64,000 nucleotides of DNA from NCBI GenBank assembly GCA_016125265.1, contig WGMC01000014.1, positions 98,429-162,428 on the forward strand. The letters run 5' to 3'. The notes under the pieces were generated by a model. The model was not told the origin of the DNA. It saw only the letters and a list, made by a program, of their open reading frames with translations, and did no database searches. Position numbers and translations under genes: made by a program. Source of the DNA: Planctomycetaceae bacterium (GTDB taxonomy: Bacteria > Planctomycetota > UBA1135 > GCA-002686595). Of this stretch, positions 1-10,072 are shown one piece after another (position 1 is the first letter of the stretch; each line of letters opens with the position of its first letter).

Positions 1-444
1 GGATTCCGTGGCGCGTTCGCGCAGCTCGGCGCGGCGCTTCAGGTACGCAAACCGCCCGTGGGCGATCATGGCGGGCAGGAGCACGTTCTCGAGCGCCGTC
101 AGCTCGGACAACAGGTGGTAGAACTGGAACACGAAGCCGATCGCCTGGTTGCGCAGGCGCGCGCGCTCTTGGATCGACAGGCCCCAGGCCTCGCGGCCCG
201 CGATGCGCACGGTGCCCGCGCTGGGGCGCTCGAGCAGGCCCAGCACGTGCAGAAGGGTGGACTTGCCCGCGCCCGAGCTGCCGAGCAACGCCACACTCTC
301 CGCCGGTGCCAACTCGAGGTCCACTCCGCGCAGCACGGGCAGTTTGTTGCCGGCCAGGAGGAAGTGTTTCTCGACGCCCTTCGCCACCAGCACCGGCTGG
401 CCGGCCGCGCGCGCGGGGGTGGGTTCCTGTGTGCGCATCTCCAT
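1..444 (-). CDS. lolD: Lipoprotein-releasing ABC transporter ATPase (LolD-like), 3' truncated by window edge
   Basis: Only the first 148 codons are present; the C-terminus lies off the left edge. The Walker A motif GSSGAGKST is at residues 55-63 and the Q-loop Gln is in FVFQFYHLL near residue 107. The ABC signature and Walker B would be in the missing part. In the LolCDE family this subunit hydrolyses ATP on the cytoplasmic side to extract lipoproteins from the inner membrane. The partner permease gene ends 5 bases upstream, which supports a lolC-lolD operon. The ATG at 444 is chosen because it leaves the shortest gap; an in-frame ATG at 438 is also possible. MacB-type exporters share this ATPase type, so LolD rests partly on the permease neighbour. 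Confidence 0.85.
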   Translation of the reverse strand, partial: MEMRTQEPTPARAAGQPVLVAKGVEKHFLLAGNKLPVLRGVDLELAPAESVALLGSSGAGKSTLLHVLGLLERPSAGTVRIAGREAWGLSIQERARLRNQAIGFVFQFYHLLSELTALENVLLPAMIAHGRFAYLKRRAELRERATES

Positions 445-449
445 GGGGA

Positions 450-1934
450 TCACTCGTAGCGCAGGGCCACCAGGGGATCGAGCCGCGCCGCGCGCCAGGC
501 GGGCACGGCGGCGCAGGCCAGGGTGATCGCAAACGCGCCGCCCACGATCATGGCGACGGGCACGGGCTCGACGACGGCGGGGATGCGGTCGAAGAAGTAG
601 ACGTCGCGGTTGAAGATCTGCACACCCAGCACGCCGCTCAGCCACTGTTCGATGCTGTCGATGTGCAGTGCACCCTGCACGCCCAGGAGGGCACCCATGC
701 TGGCGCCGAGGAGTGCGTCCCAGAAACCGATCAACAGGAACGTCGCGAGGATGCCGCGGGGCGGCGCGCCCAGGGCGGTCAGGATGCCGATGTCCCGGCG
801 CTTCTCCGCGACCATCATGGTCAGGATCGCGAAGATCGTGAAGCCGGCCACGAGCAGGATCAGGCTGAGCATGATCGCCATCAGCACACGTTCGTTCTCG
901 ATGGCGCCCAAGAGCGTGCGGCGGAAGTCCTCCCAGGTGCGCACCTGCCCGCGGCGGCCCAGGTCGTCCTCGATGCCGTTCCACCAGATCGCGCCGGCTT
1001 CGGCGAGTTTGCGCTCCATGTCGACGGCCAGGCGTCGACCGTGGGCGTCGTAGTCGCGCGTTTTGACGAGGATCTCGCTGAACGACATGGTGCCGCCCAG
1101 GAAATCGCCCAGTTCGCGGCGGTCCAGGTAAATGCGCTCCAGGTCCATCTCGTTCTCGCCGGAGCGGAAGCTGCCGGCGACGACGAACTTGCGGTTGCTG
1201 ATCGCCACCTTGCCGGTGAGTGGATCCGGCACGACCGTGGCGAGTTCCAGCTCGTCGCCGCGGCGCAGGCGCAGCGACGAGAAGAGCTGCTCACCGACGA
1301 TCACGGCAGCACGGCGCGGTCCACTTCCGCCGCGACGGACCGGGGGCGGCGCGAAGGGATCGAGTGGGTTCTCGACCGGCGCGCCGAGGCGCCGCGGGTG
1401 CGGCGGGCGCGCGAGGCCCGCGTAGAGATCCGTGGTGTCGAAGTCGTCGTGCACACGCTCCGGCACGAACGGCACCCCGAGGAGCGCCAACATGCCGGCG
1501 AGCGCGGGCCCGCCCAGGCGCTCGTGGCTGCGCACGTCGACACCGACGAGCTGCACTCCCATCATGCGCCCCGCTTCGCTGTCGGTGAGCACGTCGCGCG
1601 AGTGCCCCGCGCGGTCGCCGCCCTGGGCGATCAGGCCGTACCACACGAGGCGCGGACTTGCGGCCGCCACGCGCGCATCCTCGACGAGGATGCGCTGGGC
1701 AATGCGCGCGTCCTTCGGCACCGGCTCGCCCGTGACCGAGCGCGTGTCCTGGATCGGCGTGACGATCAGGTCCGCGAGGTTGCCGCGCACCGTGCGTTTC
1801 GTCTCCTCCAGGAACCCCGTCATGATCGACAGGATCAGGATGAGCGCGCCGACGGCCACGGTGATCCCCACGATGCCGATCAGGTTCGTGAGGCGGGCGC
1901 GCAGGTAGCGCCAACTGAGGAACGTGCGGTACAC
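450..1934 (-). CDS. LolC/LolE-family ABC transporter permease
   Basis: A 494-residue protein with the FtsX/MacB permease layout. One N-terminal membrane helix (about residues 17-40, in LIGIVGITVAVGALILILSI) is followed by a large periplasmic domain of roughly 300 residues. Three more helices lie in the C-terminal FtsX domain (about 350-470). The N-terminal MYRTFLSWRYLRAR and the segment SIMTGFLEETKRTVRGNL are typical of LolC/E. With the downstream LolD-like ATPase it should form the inner-membrane complex that releases lipoproteins to the outer-membrane carrier. Only one permease gene is seen here, so whether it forms a homodimer (LolF-type) or pairs with a gene outside the window is unknown. 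It starts 21 bases after lysS. Confidence 0.85.
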   Translation of the reverse strand: MYRTFLSWRYLRARLTNLIGIVGITVAVGALILILSIMTGFLEETKRTVRGNLADLIVTPIQDTRSVTGEPVPKDARIAQRILVEDARVAAASPRLVWYGLIAQGGDRAGHSRDVLTDSEAGRMMGVQLVGVDVRSHERLGGPALAGMLALLGVPFVPERVHDDFDTTDLYAGLARPPHPRRLGAPVENPLDPFAPPPVRRGGSGPRRAAVIVGEQLFSSLRLRRGDELELATVVPDPLTGKVAISNRKFVVAGSFRSGENEMDLERIYLDRRELGDFLGGTMSFSEILVKTRDYDAHGRRLAVDMERKLAEAGAIWWNGIEDDLGRRGQVRTWEDFRRTLLGAIENERVLMAIMLSLILLVAGFTIFAILTMMVAEKRRDIGILTALGAPPRGILATFLLIGFWDALLGASMGALLGVQGALHIDSIEQWLSGVLGVQIFNRDVYFFDRIPAVVEPVPVAMIVGGAFAITLACAAVPAWRAARLDPLVALRYE

Positions 1935-1955
1935 GGGTTCGTTGGCCTCGCGGCG

Positions 1956-3476
1956 TCAGGCCTCTGGCGCGTGCTTCGAGCCCGCCGCGCCGGATTCGCC
2001 GTCCGCTTGGGTTTCGCCGTGGGTGTCCGCGTGGAGCGGGCGCAAGGTGGGGAACAGCAGCACGTCGCGGATCGAGTCCTGGCCGGTCAGCACCATCACC
2101 AAACGGTCGATGCCGATGCCGACGCCGGCGGTGGGGGGCATGCCGTACTCGAGGGCCTGCACGTAATCGACATCGACCTCGCCCGGGGCTTCGGGATCCT
2201 TCGTTGCGATCTGCTCCTCGAAACGCCGCGCCTGTTCCGCGGGGTCGTTCAGCTCGCTGAAGCCGTTGGCGACTTCCATGCCGCCGACGAACAGCTCGAA
2301 GCGCTCGGCCACACCGGGATTCTCCGGGTCGGCCTTCGCCAGCGGGCTGATCTCGATGGGGTACCCCACCACGAACACCACACCCTCGAGGGCGTCCTCG
2401 CAGGTAGCTTCGAACACGTCGTTGGCGAGCTTCGGGTAGCCGTGCTCTTCGCGGATGCCGAGGCGTTTGGCGATGGCGCGCACCGCGGCTTCGTCGCGGA
2501 ACGCACAGCCGTTGCGCTCCTCGAAGAGTTCCATGTAACTGACGCGGCGGAACGGAGCGCGCAGGTCGTATTCGCGGTCGCGGAAACGCACGTGGGTCGA
2601 GCCGTTGGCCTCGCGGGCCGCCGCTTCGATCAGCTCTTCGGTGAGTTGGATCTGGTGGCGGTAGTCGGCTTGAGCCCAGTACACCTCGAGCATCGTGAAC
2701 TCGGGGTTGTGGCGGAGGGAAAGCCCTTCGTTGCGGAAGTTGCGCGCGAACTCGAAGACCTTTTCGAGGCCGCCCACGATCAGGCGCTTCAGGTAGAGCT
2801 CCGGCGCGATGCGGAGGTACATGTCGAGGCCGAGCGCGTTGTGGTGGGTCACGAAGGGTTTGGCCGCCGCGCCGCCCGCGATGGGCTGCAGCACGGGCGT
2901 TTCGACTTCGAGGAAACCGCGGGCCTCGAGGTCGCGGCGGATCTTCGACACGATGCGGCTGCGCGCCACGAACACGTCGGCGATGCCGGGCGAGCTCCAG
3001 AGGTCGACGTAGCGGCGGCGGTAGCGCAGCTCCTTGTCGACCAGGCCGTGCCACTTCTCAGGCGGCGGCGCGACGCTCTTGGCGAGGATGTGCACCTCGT
3101 GCACCCACAGGGTCGGCTCGCCCTTTTGCGTGAAACCGAGCTCGCCCTCGACGCCGACCAAGTCGCCGCCGTCGAGCAATTTTCGGTTCGGCCACCAGTC
3201 CGTCAGCACGTCGCGCTGGAAACCCAGTTGGATGCGGCCACCCTTGTCGACCAAGGGCGCGAAGATCAGCTTGCCGAAGTCGCGCAGGGAGAGCAGGCGC
3301 CCGGCGGCCTTCACCCGCGCGCCGACCCGGGGACCGGGGGACTGGGGCGAACCCAGGTCCCGGACCAGTTCGGCGAGGGGCTCCGCCTCCACACCCCGGG
3401 CGGGGTAGGGGTCTATGCCGGCGGCGCGCAGGCGAGCCACCTTGTCCAGTCGATCGGGATGGGCGAGGTCTGTCAT
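1956..3476 (-). CDS. lysS: Lysyl-tRNA synthetase, class II
   Basis: A 506-residue class II LysRS that charges tRNA-Lys with lysine. An OB-fold anticodon-binding domain spans about residues 50-135. The catalytic core has motif 1 around FLEVETPVL (188-196), motif 2 in FEFARNFRNEGLSLRH (241-256) and motif 3 near GVGIGIDRLVM (about 452-462). The length matches the bacterial family. The C-terminus has a hydrophilic tail of about 25 residues, which is a little unusual. The ATG at 3476 fits the family's N-terminus; no strong Shine-Dalgarno is visible. A tRNA-Ala gene lies about 130 bases upstream on the same strand. Confidence 0.97.
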   Translation of the reverse strand: MTDLAHPDRLDKVARLRAAGIDPYPARGVEAEPLAELVRDLGSPQSPGPRVGARVKAAGRLLSLRDFGKLIFAPLVDKGGRIQLGFQRDVLTDWWPNRKLLDGGDLVGVEGELGFTQKGEPTLWVHEVHILAKSVAPPPEKWHGLVDKELRYRRRYVDLWSSPGIADVFVARSRIVSKIRRDLEARGFLEVETPVLQPIAGGAAAKPFVTHHNALGLDMYLRIAPELYLKRLIVGGLEKVFEFARNFRNEGLSLRHNPEFTMLEVYWAQADYRHQIQLTEELIEAAAREANGSTHVRFRDREYDLRAPFRRVSYMELFEERNGCAFRDEAAVRAIAKRLGIREEHGYPKLANDVFEATCEDALEGVVFVVGYPIEISPLAKADPENPGVAERFELFVGGMEVANGFSELNDPAEQARRFEEQIATKDPEAPGEVDVDYVQALEYGMPPTAGVGIGIDRLVMVLTGQDSIRDVLLFPTLRPLHADTHGETQADGESGAAGSKHAPEA

Positions 3477-3605
3477 GGGGCTCGCGCCGCGTGGGGAGGG
3501 GCCGGGCGGACGGGCCGGCCGGTGACGGCAGGCCGCCCGGCGCCAACGCCGGCGGCCGGTAAAGAACGGCGGCCGCTGCCCTCTCGGACCGCGGCCGTCG
3601 TTGGG

Positions 3606-3681
3606 TGGTGGAGGATAGGGGAGTCGAACCCCTGACCTCTACAATGCCATTGTAGCGCTCTACCAACTGAGCTAATCCCCC
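3606..3681 (-). tRNA. tRNA-Ala, anticodon GGC, CCA encoded
   Basis: Read on the minus strand, the cloverleaf is complete at 76 nt. The acceptor stem is GGGGGAT paired with ATCCTCC, the D-arm is GCTC/GAGC, the anticodon stem CTACA/TGTAG encloses the loop ATGGCAT, and the T-arm AGGGG/CCCCT has a TTCGACT loop. The anticodon is GGC, which reads GCC/GCU alanine codons. The acceptor pair G3:U70, the main alanine identity element, is present. Discriminator A73 and a genomically encoded CCA follow. Confidence 0.97.
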
Positions 3682-3972
3682 GAGCATCCGTCCCGCTGGC
3701 GACGCAGGGCCGGGGTCCCCGAACGGCCGTGGGACCGGTCGAGGGCCCGAGAAGATGCCGACGGGCAGGGCCGGAGTCAAGCGTCGCCCGCTCGTCTTTG
3801 CCATCCGCGCGGCGACCGCTTCCAAAGCCCGCGGCTGCGCCGGCGCCGCCAGCTTCCTATCCTGCCCGGCCCCGGCCTCGGTTGGGCCACTCTCCGCCGC
3901 CGCGCTCTAGCTTTCGAAGCCGGTCCTCCAGAAGCCTGTCCCCCGAAGCTCCCGCCAGAAGCTGGCCCCACC

Positions 3973-6558
<2,586 letters not shown>

Positions 6559-6620
6559 CGGTCGTGGCTCCACGCGCCCGCGCCCGCGGTTGCCCCCCGC
6601 GCTTCGGAGCACCCCTTCCG

Positions 6621-6683
6621 CTTGAGAGCGCCCCTCTGCTTGAGAGCGCCCCTCTGCTTGAGAGCGCCCCTCTGCTTGAGAGC
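6621..6683 (+). repeat. 18-bp tandem repeat, 3.5 copies, upstream of sodB
   Basis: The unit CTTGAGAGCGCCCCTCTG is repeated exactly at 6621, 6639 and 6657, followed by a half copy ending at 6683. It lies in the 270-base gap between leuS and sodB, about 145 bases before the sodB start. Being a multiple of three it keeps a frame open upstream of sodB, but the encoded sequence has no relation to superoxide dismutase. No other gene is seen in this gap. Confidence 0.95.
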
Positions 6684-6828
6684 AAGGGCGCGCTTTGGTA
6701 GAACCGAGGTGCCTTCGCGCGCGGAAAGCCGCGGCGTTCCTGTGCTCCGGCACACGTCGTCCGCTGGCCCGAGCGCGTACCTTTGGCTCCATCGCTCGTT
6801 TTTCTTGACCCCCAACTCCGCGCACGCC

Positions 6829-7413
6829 ATGGCCCACACACTGCCCAACCTGCCCTTCGCCGCCGACGCCCTCAGCCACAAGGGCATGAGCGCGGAGACG
6901 TTTTCCTACCACCACGGCAAGCACCACAACGCCTACGTGGTGAACCTGAACAAGCTGATCGAGGGCACGGAGTTCGCCTCCATGTCGCTCGACGACATCG
7001 TCAAGAAGAGCTCCGGCGGCATCTTCAACAACGCCGCGCAGCACTGGAACCACAGCTTCTTTTGGAACTGCCTCACACCGGAGAGCAAGGGCGCCCCGAA
7101 CGGCCCCTTGGCCGACGCTATCGCCAAGCAGTTCGGCGGCTTCGACGCGTTCAAGACCGAGTTCGCGAGCAAGGCCGCGACCCTGTTCGGAAGCGGGTGG
7201 GCGTTCCTCGTGAAGAAGGCCGACGGCAGCCTGGCGATCACGCAGGAGCCCAACGCCAACTGCCCGATCACCGCCGGCCACAAGCCGCTCCTCACCATCG
7301 ACGTGTGGGAGCACGCCTACTACGTCGACTACCGCAACGCGCGGCCGACGTTCATCGAGAACTTCTGGAAGCTCGCCAACTGGGAGTTCGCGGCGAAGAA
7401 CTTCGCCGGTTGA
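6829..7413 (+). CDS. sodB: Superoxide dismutase, Fe type
   Basis: A 194-residue Fe/Mn-family superoxide dismutase that converts superoxide to oxygen and peroxide. The four metal ligands can be placed: His28 (in YHHGKHH), His75 (in QHWNHSFFW), Asp158 and His162 (in the signature DVWEHAYY). Gln71 in the AQxWNH segment is the position that marks Fe-type enzymes. There is no signal peptide, so it is probably cytoplasmic. The open frame extends further upstream through an 18-bp tandem repeat. ATG 6829 is preferred because MAHTLPNLPF is the normal family start. Confidence 0.95.
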   Translation: MAHTLPNLPFAADALSHKGMSAETFSYHHGKHHNAYVVNLNKLIEGTEFASMSLDDIVKKSSGGIFNNAAQHWNHSFFWNCLTPESKGAPNGPLADAIAKQFGGFDAFKTEFASKAATLFGSGWAFLVKKADGSLAITQEPNANCPITAGHKPLLTIDVWEHAYYVDYRNARPTFIENFWKLANWEFAAKNFAG

Positions 7414-7453
7414 TTCGACTCGGCCCGCACCCGCGCTGCGCCCAGGGCAATCC

Positions 7454-8188
7454 ATGAGCACTTCGCCCCGGCGTGTCCTGGTCACCGGCGCAAGCCGCGG
7501 CATCGGCCGGGCTTGCGCCCTCGAACTCGCCGCTCTCGGTTTCGACGTGGCGATCAACTTCCGCTCGCGGGCGGACGATGCGGCCGCCGTTCTCTCTGCC
7601 GTGCACGAGGCGGGGGGCGCGGGGCAACTCCTGCCCTTCGACGTGGGGAACCGCGCGGAGGCCGAGGCAACCCTCGCCGCGGATGTGGCGCAGCGCGGCG
7701 CCTTCTGGGGTGTGGTGCTGAACGCCGGTGTCACCCAGGACGCGCCGTTCGCCGGCCTGGACGGGGCCGCGTGGGATCGGGTGCTCGACACGAACCTCGG
7801 CGGCTTTTTCAACGTGCTGCGGCCCCTCGTCATGCCGATGGTCGGGCTGCGCCAGGGCGGGCGCATCGTGGTGATGTCCTCCGTGACCGGGCTGCGCGGC
7901 AACATCGGTCAGGTCAACTACGGCGCGAGCAAGGCCGGCCTCATCGGGGCCGTGCGCTCCCTGGCGCTCGAGTTGGCCCGCCGGCGCATCGCCGTCAACG
8001 CGGTGGCCCCTGGATTCATCGAAACCGAGATGCTCGGTGCGCTCCCGCGGGACGAGATCGAGAAACTCGTCCCCATGCGCCGCCTGGGCCAGGTCGAGGA
8101 AGTTGCCGCCCTCGTCGGGTTCCTCTTCGGAGAGCGCGCCGCCTACATCACGGGCCAGACGCTCTCCGTGGACGGCGGCCTGGCCTGA
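7454..8188 (+). CDS. 3-oxoacyl-ACP reductase-like SDR (FabG family)
   Basis: A 244-residue short-chain dehydrogenase. The NAD(P)-binding motif TGASRGIG is at residues 11-18, the NAG motif is in VVLNAG, the catalytic Ser is in VVMSSV, and Tyr156/Lys160 form the YxxxK pair. It ends with the usual FabG segment GQTLSVDGG. Its text, notably GVVLNAGVTQDAPF and NVLRPLVMPM, is closer to FabG-like reductases of aryl-polyene clusters than to fatty-acid FabG, but no ketosynthase or ACP gene lies nearby. Its stop overlaps the start of the next gene (TGATG), so the two are probably translationally coupled. The substrate is unknown. Confidence 0.85.
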   Translation: MSTSPRRVLVTGASRGIGRACALELAALGFDVAINFRSRADDAAAVLSAVHEAGGAGQLLPFDVGNRAEAEATLAADVAQRGAFWGVVLNAGVTQDAPFAGLDGAAWDRVLDTNLGGFFNVLRPLVMPMVGLRQGGRIVVMSSVTGLRGNIGQVNYGASKAGLIGAVRSLALELARRRIAVNAVAPGFIETEMLGALPRDEIEKLVPMRRLGQVEEVAALVGFLFGERAAYITGQTLSVDGGLA

Positions 8189-9945
8189 TGTTCCGGCGGC
8201 TGTTCGGGCGCGGCGGACCTGCTGAGGGCACGCCCACGTCCGAGGGGACGGGAATCGACGCGCGCGAGGCGGCGCGCCGGGCGCTCATGGCCTACCACCG
8301 GCGCACCAGCCACGGCTTCGGGCGCTACGCCGCGGGCCCCATGGACCTGGATTGGGCCAACCAACCGGCGCCGTTCCGCCGCTGGGCCGGGGCCGAGGTG
8401 TTGGCGCTCGCGCATTTTGCCCAGGATCCCGCGGAGGCGGGGCGTGAGGCGGGCCCAGGCAGCACACCACCGCCGACGTACGGCGTGCTGTTCGGCGCGC
8501 CGCCGCTCCGTCCGGCGCCGCTCGGCCTGGAGAGCCTCGCGCGTTTCCTCTTCGACGGCGCGTCGCTCTCCGCGGCGAAGAGCTACGGCGACGCGCGCTG
8601 GTTCCTGCGCGTCCCGCCGAGTTCGGGCAATTTGCATCCCACCGAACTGCACCTCGTCCTGCCACCGCTCGATGGCGGTGGGCGGGGTTCGGTCGCGCAC
8701 TACGATCCGCGCGAGCACATCCTGGAGCGCCGCGCGCTCTTGGACGCGGAGCGCACCGAGGCGCTCTTCGGCCGGGCCGCCCCGGGCAGCTTCTACGTGG
8801 GCCTGTCGGCCATCGCGTGGCGCGAGGCCTGGAAGTACGGCGAGCGCGCGTTCCGCTACGTGCAGCACGACACGGGGCACATGCTGGCATGCTTGGACGT
8901 GGCGGCGGCGCTGTCGGGCTGGGACACGTCGCTCGAGGATTGCCTGGGGGCACAGACGCTCTCCGCGCTGCTCGGCCTCTCGGGCCAGGACGGGCCCGAG
9001 GCCGAGCTCCCGCAGGTGCTGCTCGGAGTGCGTCCCGCGGGAGCGGACGTCGCGCCCGTCCCCGCCGACGGGCCCGCTCCCGCATTCGTGGGGTTGCCCA
9101 CGCCGCTCTCCGCGGAGCACATCGAATGGGATGCGGTGGAACTCGCCGAGCGCCTGTCCCGCGCCCCCGACGGCGGCGTCCGGGAAGCCGGGCCGCCGGC
9201 CCCCTTGCCACCCGAGGGCGGGGCCGCGGCGCAGAGCGAGGCCGCGCTGGCGCTGCGCACACTGGTGCGCCGTCGGCGGAGCGCGCTGGGTTACGACCGT
9301 CGGGGCAGCTTGCAGGCACAAACGTGGTTCGACGGGCTCGAGCGCCTCGTGCCGCGTCCCGGGCGACGGCCCTTCGCGCTCTGGCCCCACACACCGCGCG
9401 TGCATCCGGTGTTCTTCGTGCACGCTGTGGTGGGTTTGGAGCCGGGCATCTACCTGCTCGGGCGCAGCGATGGCGCGCGCGAACGCCTCGCGCCTGCGTT
9501 CGCCGCGGCCGGTGCTCGCGGCCCCGCGCTGTGGGAACCCGTGCCGGGCGCGCCGCGCTCCCTGCCACTTTGGTGCCTGGCGCGCGGCGACGTGCGTTCC
9601 CTGGCCGCCGAGTTGGCCTGTGGTCAGGCGATCGCGGGGGACGGGGTGTATGCTGCGGCGCTGCTCGGCGAGCTGGGCTCCGCCCTCGACGCGCTCGGCC
9701 CACCGGGTTACCGGCGTTTGCATTGGGAAGCGGGCCTCGTGGGCCAGGCGATGTACCTCGGCGCGGAAGCGCAGGGCCTCGTCGGCACGGGCATCGGCTG
9801 TTTCTTCGACGGGGAAACTTCCCGCGCCCTCGGACTCGTCGGCGAGCGCTTGGTGAGCATCTACCACTTCGCGGTGGGCCATGCGGTGCACGACGGCCGC
9901 CTCGAGACGGGCGCGCCGTACGCGGAGCCCGTCGCTCCCGTCTGA
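8188..9945 (+). CDS. SagB-like tandem nitroreductase/dehydrogenase
   Basis: A 585-residue protein with two nitroreductase-fold halves. The N-terminal half (about 20-320) has the SagB-type segments SAAKSYGDARWFLRVPPSSGNLHP and YVQHDTGHMLACLDVAAALSG. The C-terminal half (about 350-585) has LRTLVRRRRSALGYDRRGS and LHWEAGLVGQAMYLGAEAQG. SagB-family enzymes are FMN-dependent and oxidise azolines in thiazole/oxazole-modified peptides, but many stand-alone homologues have no known role. No YcaO cyclodehydratase or precursor peptide is visible in the window. The start overlaps the stop of the FabG-like gene. The family call is fairly secure; the function is not known. Confidence 0.75.
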   Translation: MFRRLFGRGGPAEGTPTSEGTGIDAREAARRALMAYHRRTSHGFGRYAAGPMDLDWANQPAPFRRWAGAEVLALAHFAQDPAEAGREAGPGSTPPPTYGVLFGAPPLRPAPLGLESLARFLFDGASLSAAKSYGDARWFLRVPPSSGNLHPTELHLVLPPLDGGGRGSVAHYDPREHILERRALLDAERTEALFGRAAPGSFYVGLSAIAWREAWKYGERAFRYVQHDTGHMLACLDVAAALSGWDTSLEDCLGAQTLSALLGLSGQDGPEAELPQVLLGVRPAGADVAPVPADGPAPAFVGLPTPLSAEHIEWDAVELAERLSRAPDGGVREAGPPAPLPPEGGAAAQSEAALALRTLVRRRRSALGYDRRGSLQAQTWFDGLERLVPRPGRRPFALWPHTPRVHPVFFVHAVVGLEPGIYLLGRSDGARERLAPAFAAAGARGPALWEPVPGAPRSLPLWCLARGDVRSLAAELACGQAIAGDGVYAAALLGELGSALDALGPPGYRRLHWEAGLVGQAMYLGAEAQGLVGTGIGCFFDGETSRALGLVGERLVSIYHFAVGHAVHDGRLETGAPYAEPVAPV

Positions 9946-10072
9946 ACGCTCGCGAGGCGCGCCCGCCACACCTCTGCGCGCTGTCTCGGAGTTGGGGCTC
10001 CCTGGTGGGTTTCGCGCCGCGCGTTATCCTCAGGGCCACACGCGTTCGCCCCCGCCGCGCGCCATTCGATTG

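Noticed and set aside
306..3635. Open frame of about 1100 codons on the plus strand opposite lolC and lysS
   Set aside because: It lies antisense to two well-conserved genes and encodes His/Arg/Asp-rich text without family motifs. In 70% G+C DNA such long antisense frames are expected.
3682..3972. Leader regulation (T-box or similar) upstream of leuS
   Set aside because: No specifier-loop or T-box sequence and no attenuator hairpin can be recognised in this gap.
7454..9945. Thiazole/oxazole-modified peptide (TOMM) biosynthetic cluster
   Set aside because: A SagB-like gene is present but there is no YcaO cyclodehydratase, precursor peptide or transporter near it.
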